DNA from: UBA4802 sp964509195
Lineage (GTDB): Bacteria > Spirochaetota > UBA4802 > UB4802
Assembly (NCBI GenBank): GCA_964509195.1
Contig: CAZDWJ010000016.1
Location: 1-64,000, forward strand
Length of the DNA: 64,000 nucleotides
Direction of reading: 5' to 3'
Below, piece by piece: positions 50,527-59,394 of the stretch (position 1 is the first letter of the stretch; every line of letters starts with the position of its first letter). The notes below the pieces were generated by a model. It saw nothing but the letters and a program-made list of their open reading frames with translations, was not told where the DNA came from and ran no database searches. Position numbers and translations under genes: made by a program.

Positions 50527-51447
50527 TTAAAATTCTCCAATAAAACGAATCTCAGGCTCAAGATGAATACCGTACAGTTTTAACACTGTTTCCTGAATAA
50601 ATTCTACCAAGTATTTAATATCCTTGGCTGTTGCGTTTCCTGTATTAATAATAAAATTAGTATGAAGTTCTGACACTTTTGCACCACCAACACTGTAACC
50701 GCGCAACCCTGCATCGTTAATAAGCTTCCATGAAGAGTGCCCATCTGGATTTTTAAATACTGATCCTGCCGAAGGATAATCTAACGGATGCTTTTGTTTG
50801 CGCTCACGGATAATCTCTTTCACAGTATTTTTTACTTCCTGGGGGTCTTTTGCAGGCATCAGCGTGCATTCTGCACATATAACAATGGCGCCATCCGGCA
50901 GCATAGATTTCCTGTATGAAAATAACGACTCATTTGCAATAGTTAAAAGCTTTCCATCACTTGAGTAACAGGTTATATGTGAAACGACATCTGCAAAGGT
51001 ACCCCTATTGGTACCAGCGTTCATGATAACACCACCGCCAATACAGCCAGGAATGCCTGCCATAAACTCCATACCAGCAAGCCCATGCTCAATTGCTTCT
51101 TCCACAAAACGCTTTTTTGTTACTCTTGCGTCAACCACAACGTTAGTGCCATGGAATGTGATGGAACCGCTATTTTCTTCAGAGCTTCCAATTCGTACAA
51201 CTAGACCGCGTATCCCTTTGTCCCCTACAACCAGGTTGGAGCCGCCCCCAATTATGGTAACGGGAATATTTGTTTGTTTGGCGATAGTTACTATATAAGG
51301 GATTGCTTCATTAGTACTGGGCTCAATCAACATGTCAACAGGACCACCCACCTTAAAAGTGGTAAACTGGCTCATTGGCACATTAACATACAATTTTCCA
51401 TACTGAGCCAGCTCATTTATAACGTTGCTTGAACAAATTTGCCCCAA
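50527..51447 (-). CDS. murB: UDP-N-acetylenolpyruvoylglucosamine reductase
   Basis: A 306-residue FAD enzyme that reduces UDP-GlcNAc-enolpyruvate to UDP-MurNAc in peptidoglycan synthesis. FTTFKVGGPVDMLI, IGGGSNLVVGDKGIRGLVVR and the FAD loop GMEFMAGIPGCIGG are intact, as are FSYRKSML, the proton-donor Ser in YPSAGSVFKNP, and the final Glu in LEPEIRFIG. The type IIb layout lacks the Tyr loop. The start is TTG, with GGAG well spaced in front. It is the only murein gene here and is probably co-transcribed with the DnaQ-like gene. Confidence 0.96.
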   Translation of the reverse strand: MGQICSSNVINELAQYGKLYVNVPMSQFTTFKVGGPVDMLIEPSTNEAIPYIVTIAKQTNIPVTIIGGGSNLVVGDKGIRGLVVRIGSSEENSGSITFHGTNVVVDARVTKKRFVEEAIEHGLAGMEFMAGIPGCIGGGVIMNAGTNRGTFADVVSHITCYSSDGKLLTIANESLFSYRKSMLPDGAIVICAECTLMPAKDPQEVKNTVKEIIRERKQKHPLDYPSAGSVFKNPDGHSSWKLINDAGLRGYSVGGAKVSELHTNFIINTGNATAKDIKYLVEFIQETVLKLYGIHLEPEIRFIGEF

Positions 51448-51560
51448 TGTTGGTAACTCCTTTATTTAATATAGATTAAATACCACCACCATTACTACTT
51501 TACTATGAAAATCAATAGATTTTTAAAAAATTTTTCTTGAGGGTAAATATCAATTCTATA

Positions 51561-52421
51561 TTAAATTAATACTACCTGCAATTCTTCAGCTACTTCTTTT
51601 GCTTTTTCAGTACATTCCATACCTATAACTACCGGGATTCCCGGCACTCCCAAGCCTTTCTCAATTATTTTTGCTCTTCTTGAAGCTCTCACAACATCCG
51701 TTTCATCTACTACAACTGAAACTTCTGCTGCTAAAAAAACCTTTTTTTCTTTATTATGGCGTAAATACCCAGTAGCAACTACATCAATCCTCAAGGCATC
51801 GTCACGCTCATCATCTGTTATAATTGCTTTATTATTGAGCATAGCATCATCGATGATATTAGCAAGTTCTACAGTATCAATCAATTTACACTTTAAAATT
51901 AACTTCCCAAAATACGAAGGGGCTTTTTCTCTTACTTTGCGTTCAAAATTATCACCTTTTAAACTTCCAACATCATTTTTTAATCCTGCTACATCTTCCT
52001 TCAGTATTGCTACATCTTTCTTTAGTAGTGCTACGTCTTCCTTCAGCATTGCTACATCTTCCTTTAATACTGCTACATCTTTCTTTAATACTGCCACATC
52101 TTCCTTTAATACTGCTACATCTTCTTTTAATACTCTTACATCACTTTTCAGTTCTTCAATATCATTGCCTTGCTTTTCAACTGTATGCTGTAAAGGTTTA
52201 AAGTCTTTTTCTATGAATTGCTCATAACGCTTTACAAACTCATCAAATTTTTTGGGTAATGCCAACAATTCATCTGTAAGAACCAGTTTTCGTAGCTCTT
52301 CAAGCCAATCGGGATGTTCCTTCAAAATAGAAAGCAAATCCCAATACGATTCAATTTTATTTTTTTTCATCTCTTCCATACTCTTAAGATACTCATTTGA
52401 CTGTTTTTTGTCAACTATCAT
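51561..52421 (-). CDS. Coiled-coil protein with C-terminal PD-(D/E)XK-like domain
   Basis: About 286 residues from the ATG at 52421, which follows AGGAGGTAATAAT. Residues about 60-155 are a long coiled coil made of at least nine heptad units of the VLKEDVA/VLKKDVA type, repeated almost exactly at DNA level. The C-terminal domain (about 160-286) has IDVVATGYLRHNKEKKVFLA then AEVS, which looks like the DxnExK core of PD-(D/E)XK nucleases, plus ERDDALRIDVV. This matches the DUF3782-like coiled-coil/nuclease-fold proteins common in genomes with many such paralogues. No partner is known. Confidence 0.7.
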   Translation of the reverse strand: MIVDKKQSNEYLKSMEEMKKNKIESYWDLLSILKEHPDWLEELRKLVLTDELLALPKKFDEFVKRYEQFIEKDFKPLQHTVEKQGNDIEELKSDVRVLKEDVAVLKEDVAVLKKDVAVLKEDVAMLKEDVALLKKDVAILKEDVAGLKNDVGSLKGDNFERKVREKAPSYFGKLILKCKLIDTVELANIIDDAMLNNKAIITDDERDDALRIDVVATGYLRHNKEKKVFLAAEVSVVVDETDVVRASRRAKIIEKGLGVPGIPVVIGMECTEKAKEVAEELQVVLI

Positions 52422-52451
52422 AATTATTACCTCCTGGTACACATTATTTAT

Positions 52452-52560
52452 TTGTACATCTAAAAACTATTTTCATTCTTTCAAATGCAATATTATTAAA
52501 AGCTCTTTTATCTACAATAATTTACTTTACATCAAGGGAATATCTTGAATATTGTTTTTT
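52452..52560. repeat. Hairpin element, copy D (degenerate)
   Basis: TGTACATCTAAAAACTATTT, then TTAAAAGCTCTTTTATCTAC and ACATCAAGGGAATATCTTGA follow the same block order as element B but with many changes; the outer stem is lost. It lies between the coiled-coil gene and the ABC operon. Confidence 0.5.
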
Positions 52561-52636
52561 AAATTTTTTTTATTTTTTTTTATTAAATGCTAATTCAATG
52601 AAACCATAGGGCTTACCTGTCAATATTTAACTTTTT

Positions 52637-53374
52637 TTAATTTTTAGCCTTTGTTTTAGGCATATTTCCAGATTTATTTTTATTTACTACACGCTTTTGT
52701 TTTTTTACCTCATAGCCATTTTCAAGTATTTTCCCCCCTTCAATATGGTATTGTACATTACTGGCTTTGACAATACGCTCATCATGTGTTGCTATTATTA
52801 TAGAAATGCCCTTGTCATCACGTAACCTTGCAAATAGCTTTAATATATCATTTGCTGTTGTTGTATCCAGATTGCCGGTGGGCTCATCTGCCAGTATCAG
52901 TTTTGGCTCGTTAATGATAGCTCGTGCTATCGCCACACGCTGCCGTTCCCCTCCTGATAATGTGGTGGGGTTTCTGTCCAGTATATCAATAATCTGCAGG
53001 TAGTCTGCCAGTTCCATAATTCTAGCATGCAGATTACGTGTTTGCCTGTTAAGAATCGCAGGGAATGCAATGTTGTCGTAGGCGGAGATATCAGAAAAAA
53101 GGTTAAAAAACTGAAATACAAAGCCAATATCCCGGTTTCTAAAACGCGACCGCTTTAGATCACTCCATGTAAAGATATTGTCACCCATAAAAAGTACTGT
53201 GCCCTCATTTGGCTGCAGCAATCCTGATATCACTCCAAGAAGGGTTGTTTTACCCGAACCCGATTTTCCTGTTAAGGCGGTGATAGTGCTTTCCTGAACG
53301 TCAAAGCTCACATTATCCAGGACTTTGCGCTCATCGTACTGTACAGTTACTGAATTTACCTGTAATAATGCCAC
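52637..53374 (-). CDS. ABC transporter ATP-binding protein, LolD/MacB-like
   Basis: A 245-residue ATPase. Walker A GKSGSGKTTLL, Q-loop VFQFFNLF, signature LSGGERQRVAIARAI, Walker B LILADEPTGNLD and switch ATHDER are all intact. The DEPTGNLD form is typical of the LolD/FtsE/MacB branch. A Lys/Asn-rich C-terminal tail (about 225-245) is extra. GTG start with GAGGT in front. The FtsX-type permease gene lies immediately upstream on the same strand (nine bases), so they form one exporter or lipoprotein-release unit. Confidence 0.93.
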   Translation of the reverse strand: MALLQVNSVTVQYDERKVLDNVSFDVQESTITALTGKSGSGKTTLLGVISGLLQPNEGTVLFMGDNIFTWSDLKRSRFRNRDIGFVFQFFNLFSDISAYDNIAFPAILNRQTRNLHARIMELADYLQIIDILDRNPTTLSGGERQRVAIARAIINEPKLILADEPTGNLDTTTANDILKLFARLRDDKGISIIIATHDERIVKASNVQYHIEGGKILENGYEVKKQKRVVNKNKSGNMPKTKAKN

Positions 53375-53383
53375 GGTTATACC

Positions 53384-54667
53384 TCACTGTTTGCTTAATG
53401 CTTTAAATAAATTCATATTTGATGCAAAAATAGCCGGTATCAACGCTGATAATGACGAAATAGCTACTGAAAAAAGAACAAGCCCCACACATACCTTCAT
53501 ACCTACCGGCTCAAGGCCAATACCACTCAACGCTGGAACCAGTGATGCAAGTTTTGCACCAGCTGCTTTAATTAAATACGCTCCAGCTAGATACCCAATA
53601 AAACCATACACTGCACCAATAAACGCTGCCTCAACCATAAAGGTCATGATTATCCTGAATTTTGATACACCTAAAATTCTGCGCAATGAAAAACTATAAC
53701 TTCGGTTATAGATAATAATCAAATATGAATTAAATATTGATATAACAGTCAGAACTAGCAAGAAGAAACCAACAAAGATTGAAAATCCATCAATAATGCT
53801 CATTGCCTGATTTGTTTTACTTGCCACTTCATCAAGTGAGGTAACAGCAAGTCCCATTGATTTTATTTTTTTGGTAACTTCAGGAAGTTTTTTGACGTCC
53901 TTGACTTTTGCATACAATCTAATGTACAGGATTGGCTGGGCAATTTTAGTTTCAGCTGCATACTGAGCAGCAATTTTATTGACAAACGTATCCGGCACCA
54001 CAATCCCGGTTAGATTGAACAGTGTTGAAAAAGAATGTATAACTGCTGGCACTTCAAATCGCTTTTTTGTTTCAGTGCCTTTTGGTGTGTCGATTATTAT
54101 TGTAATTGGCAGCCCTTTTAACGTGTCTTCATTAAATAAAGGAAGATTGTTGATTGCAGCAAAGTTATTGAACATATCCAGTGCCACCTGTGGTGCTATT
54201 ACCGGTACCGGCTCATTGGGGTAATACTTAAATGATTTATACCCTGGTACTTTATCCTTTAAAAATTGCTGGCTTATCCCGCAAATAGGGACGTATGGAG
54301 CTCGTGATTTTCCCAATAATTCAATTTTTATTTTTGTTGCTGCATTAATGCATGTGACTGTATATACTGATGCAACACTATCGATTTTGCGTATAGCCTT
54401 GACTTTTTCAGGTGAAATGCTGTTAATAGCATACGATAATGTTGCTTCTCCAGTTTTTGCCTTGGGTTCAATGATTATTTCGTTAATATCTAATGAGCCA
54501 AAAAGCCTTTTTTCAACAAAATTCGTAACTGAATCTCGTAGCGAAAGATACAGTACCAAAAAAGCAATAAGCAGTATTATGCCAAAACTAGAAAGCAATG
54601 CCTTCCATATATTTATAACTATCTCTTCAATAATTAATTTTGCATTTCGAATAATGTACTGTAGCAT
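53384..54667 (-). CDS. FtsX/MacB-type ABC permease
   Basis: About 427 residues from the ATG at 54667; the frame extends 24 codons further but without sense. The fold is N-terminal TM (LLSSFGIILLIAFLVLYLSL), a large periplasmic domain of about 230 residues, and three C-terminal TM helices (FSIFVGFFLLVLTVISIFNS and later segments). The FtsX domain signature RILGVSKFRIIMTFMVEAAF marks the cytoplasmic coupling helix. Works with the ATPase at 52637. The substrate (lipoprotein or lipid) is unknown. Confidence 0.88.
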   Translation of the reverse strand: MLQYIIRNAKLIIEEIVINIWKALLSSFGIILLIAFLVLYLSLRDSVTNFVEKRLFGSLDINEIIIEPKAKTGEATLSYAINSISPEKVKAIRKIDSVASVYTVTCINAATKIKIELLGKSRAPYVPICGISQQFLKDKVPGYKSFKYYPNEPVPVIAPQVALDMFNNFAAINNLPLFNEDTLKGLPITIIIDTPKGTETKKRFEVPAVIHSFSTLFNLTGIVVPDTFVNKIAAQYAAETKIAQPILYIRLYAKVKDVKKLPEVTKKIKSMGLAVTSLDEVASKTNQAMSIIDGFSIFVGFFLLVLTVISIFNSYLIIIYNRSYSFSLRRILGVSKFRIIMTFMVEAAFIGAVYGFIGYLAGAYLIKAAGAKLASLVPALSGIGLEPVGMKVCVGLVLFSVAISSLSALIPAIFASNMNLFKALSKQ

Positions 54668-54903
54668 GGTAGAGCACTTCCTTGTTAAAGATTTAATACA
54701 TAATGGTGAGTGCCTGGTCGCTTTAGACGGCGGAAGCACTCAATCTATCAAATAATCTAAAAGTTTTATTATATCCATTGCCTTATGTGGTACAAAATAA
54801 AAATAATGCAAATATAAAAAAATTATTGCATTTTTCTTAAATATCATAAATATCTTCAAAAGATAATTATAAAATTAAAAGCAATGAAATAAAGATACTG
54901 TTT

Positions 54904-55680
54904 ATGTCAAATAAAAAAGCATTAATTCACATAATAATGATGGCAATGTTTATTAGTTGCGCATCATACACCCCAGTGGAAAAAATATACGAAGATAACA
55001 AAATTGTCAAAATTATTTTAAGAGACAAAAAAACCATAACAGGCTGGTATATCATTAACTATGATACAAACAACAGGATTACGGGCATTAATAAATATAC
55101 TCCAGACAAAAATACTCCTGTTACAAAAATTCAGCTTCAATACAGGGGTAAGCTTTTAACCAGCTATATCATATCCACAACAGCACCAAAGAGCGATACA
55201 GTACTGTACCAATCTACACACATCTTTAACTACAGTTCAACAAATGATCTCAGACGTGTTGATATTTCATTCAATAAACCGGCAAGTATAAAGCAGGCGG
55301 GAACAACTTTTATTAGAATACAGTATATCTATACTGATAAAGTGTTAACAGGCTTACAAATCACAGGGGATGCTTCAAGTTTTAAGATTTCGTGTACTAT
55401 GAGCTATCGCAAAGATGTTATTGATGCAATTACTATTGATGAAAAGCGTTATAATGCATCAACAAAAAAATTTGAACAGGGGTTAAAGGGCACGTTATAT
55501 ATTGAGCAAACCCCCACTTACTATGTTGATGGAGTAACCGGAACCAAAATTAAAGACATAAATAAGCTTGCTTCTATATATACAGAAACATATATTAAAG
55601 ACGCTTTAAATAAGCTTCAGTTGATAAAAGGCAATGAACAGATAATCGATTATTTTCTATTGTCCGATAGTTCATTGTAA
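54904..55680 (+). CDS. Lipoprotein of unknown function
   Basis: A 258-residue protein with signal and lipobox FISC (about Cys19). The mature part is a beta-rich repeat of the form ITGINKYTPDKNTPVTKIQL and ITGDASSFKISCTMSYRKDV, suggestive of a sheet or solenoid built from strands with YD-like spacing. No enzyme motif is seen. It is divergent from the ABC permease and upstream of the sigma factor, without close spacing to either. Confidence 0.7.
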   Translation: MSNKKALIHIIMMAMFISCASYTPVEKIYEDNKIVKIILRDKKTITGWYIINYDTNNRITGINKYTPDKNTPVTKIQLQYRGKLLTSYIISTTAPKSDTVLYQSTHIFNYSSTNDLRRVDISFNKPASIKQAGTTFIRIQYIYTDKVLTGLQITGDASSFKISCTMSYRKDVIDAITIDEKRYNASTKKFEQGLKGTLYIEQTPTYYVDGVTGTKIKDINKLASIYTETYIKDALNKLQLIKGNEQIIDYFLLSDSSL

Positions 55681-55801
55681 AAAGATATACCCTTTAGTTA
55701 TTATTCAAGAATATTTTTGCCTTGTAAAAATAATATGTGAATTTGATAATGTAACCTGATAGTAGTTTTTACTACTCATATAGTAAAAAACAGGAAGATG
55801 T

Positions 55802-56797
55802 ATGTCAAAAAAAGTTAAAGAAGTAACGACTGAAACATCAACAATACTTTCTTCTGAAAGTAACCATGTGAAAAAGAGTGAGCTACAAAGAAAATCAGGA
55901 AAGCTCCAAAAGCATAAAAAAGCTTTAAAGAACAATAATGAAATCATTAAAGCTAACTTTGATGATTTCACCGACTCGTCCATATCATGGTACTTAGAGC
56001 AGATAAACAAAATACCACTTTTAACCCGCGAACAGGAAGATGAATTAGCACGCCGTGCCCGTGCAGGCGATCAGAAAGCAAAGGAAGAATTGATAAAAGC
56101 AAACTTGCGGTTTGTTGTTTCAATTGCTAAAAAGTATCAGACAAGTGGAATTTCATTACTTGATTTAATAAACGAAGGCAATATGGGGCTTATCAAAGCA
56201 GCCGAACGTTTTGACCCAGACCGTGGGTATCATTTTATTTCATATGCAGTGTGGTGGATACGTCAGGCAATACTTTTAGCTATCTCCCAGAAAACCTCAC
56301 TGATACGGCTTCCGCTGAACAGAACTGCAGATATGCAAAAAATTGACAGGGTGCATAAATCTCTTGAAAGCAAGTTAGGACGGGAACCAAGCCCTGCCGA
56401 AATTGCCGAAGAGCTTGATATGGACAATGATGAAATTAATCATTTGCGAAATATCACACAGGATTTTGTTTCACTTGATGCAACAATTGGCAATTCAGAG
56501 GATAATACCGTATTAAGCCTTGTGGAAGACCTCAAAGTAGAGTCACCAGATAAAAAGGTGTTTGATGAATCACTCAAAGAGGCCCTAAATGAAGTGCTTG
56601 ACACATTAACGCCATCTGAGCGAGAGATACTAAAGTTGCGGTATGGACTGGATGGAAATGAGCCGTTATCATTACAGCAGATAGGTGAACGCTTTAGGCT
56701 TTCAAAGGAACGTATCCGTCAGATTGAAAAGAAAGCCATACGTAAACTGCGGTTACCTTCACGCAGCCAGAAACTAAAAAGCTTTTTAACGGATTAG
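55802..56797 (+). CDS. Sigma-70 family RNA polymerase sigma factor, RpoD/RpoS-like
   Basis: A 331-residue group 1/2 sigma factor without the long non-conserved region of RpoD. Region 1.2 is YLEQINKIPLLTREQEDELA, region 2 LIKANLRFVVSIAKKYQ through GLIKAAERFDPDRGYHFISY and AVWWIRQAI, region 3 REPSPAEIAEELDMDNDEIN, and region 4 TLTPSEREILKLRYGLDG through the HTH RFRLSKERIRQIEKKAIRKL. The basic N-terminus of about 60 residues lacks the usual region 1.1. It could be the second, stress-related sigma factor of the cell. AGGAAG precedes the ATG. A propeller protein gene follows after nine bases. Confidence 0.92.
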   Translation: MSKKVKEVTTETSTILSSESNHVKKSELQRKSGKLQKHKKALKNNNEIIKANFDDFTDSSISWYLEQINKIPLLTREQEDELARRARAGDQKAKEELIKANLRFVVSIAKKYQTSGISLLDLINEGNMGLIKAAERFDPDRGYHFISYAVWWIRQAILLAISQKTSLIRLPLNRTADMQKIDRVHKSLESKLGREPSPAEIAEELDMDNDEINHLRNITQDFVSLDATIGNSEDNTVLSLVEDLKVESPDKKVFDESLKEALNEVLDTLTPSEREILKLRYGLDGNEPLSLQQIGERFRLSKERIRQIEKKAIRKLRLPSRSQKLKSFLTD

Positions 56798-56806
56798 TAA
56801 CGCACT

Positions 56807-57877
56807 ATGAGATATGCAGCTATTGGATTACTATTAGGAATGTTTCTTGGCTTTTCACCTGTTTTTATTACTTACACAGGATTTGTGCTTACTCCGCTCT
56901 GGTATGGTTCACTGCAAAAGGTACAGGCAATAGAACCCGCCTCTATAGCAACTGCCACATCATCCTTTGCCGTTACCACAGAGAGCGGGTATTATCACCT
57001 GAAAGGAAATGGTGCACTTATTAAGTCTATCACCGCCAGTGATGCGTTTATCAAACCAACCAGCGATGGAAATTTCTATATTACATATAAAAAAGTTGGC
57101 AATGAAATAACCATGTATAATGCAAATAGTGAGTTCTTCTGGAAACTTCTTTCAACTGAGTATCCATACATATCACCCAATGGCTCAATAATTATCCTGC
57201 TGACCGCTGATGGAAGCTCAGCGCGCATAGCTGATTTCAACGGCAATGTGTATCCAAACCATGAGCTTAATGGGCAATTTACCACCGCTGTAGCATTTTC
57301 ACAGAAAGCCTCTTTTGCAGGAATTGGCTTTATTGATGGCCGCTACTACATTCTTAATAACAAGGGCCAGATTATATATAAAGGAATATCACCACCATCA
57401 ACAGTGATTAAAGGCATTGCTATAGATGACACTGGCAATTATGCACTGGTGCACTGTGGAAACAGCAGCAAAGATTATGTGGTGGGAATTGCTATTGCAA
57501 AGCAAAAAAGTTTTACCCATGAGCTATCGGCACCGCATTATGTTAAAACGTCTATGGCAATTAACACTACTGGTAGGGCAGTATTCCTTGATTTTGACAA
57601 ATTGCTTGAAATTGACATCAAAGGCAAAGATGTTGAAGCGTATCAGATTATTAAAAAACGATACGGCCAATCGCAGGTAAGCAGCAATAACGACATCTTT
57701 ATAATCAGCTATCCAACTGATGCTGGTGGTTCAGTGTGGTATGTGTGGCAATGGGGCAAAGGAAAATTATACCAGCGGGAATTTTTAGAAGAACCATTCC
57801 TTGATCATACGCTATCGCACAACATCATTCTGCTAAGAGGTCAGGATACGCTGATGTGCTTTGCCTATCAGCATTGA
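56807..57877 (+). CDS. Membrane-anchored beta-propeller-like protein, unrecognised
   Basis: A 356-residue protein with an N-terminal TM anchor (ATG then IGLLLGMFLGFSPVFITYTG). The rest is made of short strand repeats of the kind found in WD40/PQQ-like propellers: FYITYKKVGNEITMYNANSE, SPNGSIIILLTADGSSARIA and GIAIDDTGNYALVHCG. It is exposed on the periplasmic side. It starts nine bases after the sigma-factor gene and overlaps the convergent glycosyltransferase by 53 bases. Function unknown. Confidence 0.65.
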   Translation: MRYAAIGLLLGMFLGFSPVFITYTGFVLTPLWYGSLQKVQAIEPASIATATSSFAVTTESGYYHLKGNGALIKSITASDAFIKPTSDGNFYITYKKVGNEITMYNANSEFFWKLLSTEYPYISPNGSIIILLTADGSSARIADFNGNVYPNHELNGQFTTAVAFSQKASFAGIGFIDGRYYILNNKGQIIYKGISPPSTVIKGIAIDDTGNYALVHCGNSSKDYVVGIAIAKQKSFTHELSAPHYVKTSMAINTTGRAVFLDFDKLLEIDIKGKDVEAYQIIKKRYGQSQVSSNNDIFIISYPTDAGGSVWYVWQWGKGKLYQREFLEEPFLDHTLSHNIILLRGQDTLMCFAYQH

Positions 57878-58697
57878 GCCACTGCACAACCTTTTCCACT
57901 TTTTGTATCAAAGTAGCATTATTGCGTTTTTCTGCTCCCTGATAGAGCACAGCACATTTTTGCAGTGCAACCTCAATAGCTTTCTGGTAATAACCCTGTG
58001 GAATCAGTGAACCAAAATGTGCCAGAAGTTTACACAGTGCATACACTCTGAAGCGGTCCATTCCCCACAGCGATGCTGACAGCTGGTCGCTGTGCCCCCC
58101 ATACTTTACTATAAGCTTTTCTGGAATAAAACCTATATAGTACTGCCAGGCAACACGTAGCCACAGATCATAATCCTCGCATGCAGGCATACGCTCATCA
58201 AACATACCCACCCTCTCAAACACGCTCCTGTGCACCACCACCGCCGAAGGGCTTACAAGACAAAGATGCAGACAATCCTCAAATATATACCCTTCTTTTT
58301 TCTGATGCTTTTTTTTAGGATTGACGCGATTGCCTTTGCGTACCCACACCTCATCAGTCTGATGTATTAAGATTTCAGGATGCGACTGTATAAATGCATA
58401 CTGTTCTGCCAGTTTTCCCGGTAGCCACAAGTCATCTGAATCAAGAAATGCAAGCCACTCCCCTTTTGCAAGTGCTATACCGGTGTTGCGTGCTACACTC
58501 ACGCCACTGTGTGCTATATACTGGTACTGTATTTTATTTTTATAGGGCGATAGCAACTGTTGAGTTTCATCCGTTGAACCGTCATCAACCACAATGCACT
58601 CAAAGTTAGTAAACGTTTGTGCAAGTACTGAATCTACAGCACGAGTAACACAATGAGCTCTGTTATAGGTTGGAATAACAACCGAGAAAAACGGCAT
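57825..58697 (-). CDS. GT2 glycosyltransferase
   Basis: A 290-residue soluble GT-A enzyme: FSVVIPTYNRAHCVTRAVDS, FECIVVDDGSTDET, ARNTGIALAKGEWLAFLDSD then DLW (the metal-binding DxD-like site), and VGMFDERMPACEDYDLWLRV with the acidic ED motif. The last third is helical. It closes the mla operon on the same strand, three bases after mlaD, though no functional link is known; it could modify a lipid or polysaccharide. Its end overlaps the convergent propeller gene by 53 bases. Confidence 0.9.
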   Translation of the reverse strand: MPFFSVVIPTYNRAHCVTRAVDSVLAQTFTNFECIVVDDGSTDETQQLLSPYKNKIQYQYIAHSGVSVARNTGIALAKGEWLAFLDSDDLWLPGKLAEQYAFIQSHPEILIHQTDEVWVRKGNRVNPKKKHQKKEGYIFEDCLHLCLVSPSAVVVHRSVFERVGMFDERMPACEDYDLWLRVAWQYYIGFIPEKLIVKYGGHSDQLSASLWGMDRFRVYALCKLLAHFGSLIPQGYYQKAIEVALQKCAVLYQGAEKRNNATLIQKVEKVVQWLNADRQSTSAYPDLLAE

Positions 58698-58700
58698 CGA

Positions 58701-59384
58701 TTATTTTTCACCTTTAAACAAAAACTTCACAGGATGTTTTTTCAGTTCAACTGAGATTTCGTTCATGGTTTTTGCAGTTTCACGGAATGAGGCCATGATA
58801 GCAAGGATATCCTTTTGCGAATCCTGCAATACTGAGCTTATTGTCTCCACACTCTTAGAAAGGTTGGCAACCAAAGTCCGTATATTGCCTTTGCTCTCCA
58901 GCGATATATCCTGAATGACAGCAACAGTGTTTGTCAGCGTTGCCAAAAGCTGATGGACATCCTGTACAATTGTGTCAAGGCTTACATACTCCACACCTTC
59001 TATGACTGCTCCAGGACGCAGTAACTCTACTTTTTTTGAAGGATTACGTATTTCTATTATGGTATCACCAATGATATTCTGATTCATAATAATAGCAGAA
59101 CAGTCCTCGTACAGGTCAATTTCCTTTTTTATGCGCATAAGCGCAAGGAAATGTAATGTTGGTTTATAGACCGGAATGATATCTACCACTCTTCCAACAG
59201 TGTACCCCTTAATTTTTACCTGAGTGCCGTTTTTTATTGAAGATATATTATCAACCTTCATATACACATCAATGGTTGATGTTGCAAACGAATACCCTAA
59301 TTTAAGAACTACAAACACAAGCAGTATTACTAGTGGCAAAAGCACAAAAATGGCTACCCTTATTTCATTTTTTTCAAGTTTCAT
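58701..59384 (-). CDS. mlaD: MlaD/MCE-domain substrate-binding protein
   Basis: A 227-residue periplasmic protein anchored by one N-terminal TM helix (VAIFVLLPLVILLVFVVLKL). The MCE domain follows: SSIKNGTQVKIKGYTVGRVV, MRIKKEIDLYEDCSAIIMNQ and VIEIRNPSKKVELLRPG. The C-terminal part is a helical tail (about 140-227) as in MlaD/Mce proteins that form a hexameric tunnel for phospholipids. AGGAG precedes the ATG. It is the third gene of the mlaE-F-D set. Confidence 0.9.
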   Translation of the reverse strand: MKLEKNEIRVAIFVLLPLVILLVFVVLKLGYSFATSTIDVYMKVDNISSIKNGTQVKIKGYTVGRVVDIIPVYKPTLHFLALMRIKKEIDLYEDCSAIIMNQNIIGDTIIEIRNPSKKVELLRPGAVIEGVEYVSLDTIVQDVHQLLATLTNTVAVIQDISLESKGNIRTLVANLSKSVETISSVLQDSQKDILAIMASFRETAKTMNEISVELKKHPVKFLFKGEK

Positions 59385-59394
59385 GAGTTTACTC

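Noticed and set aside
51835..52227. Plus-strand frame opposite the heptad-repeat gene
   Set aside because: Ser/Thr-rich repetition is the mirror of the coiled-coil repeats; no ribosome binding site.
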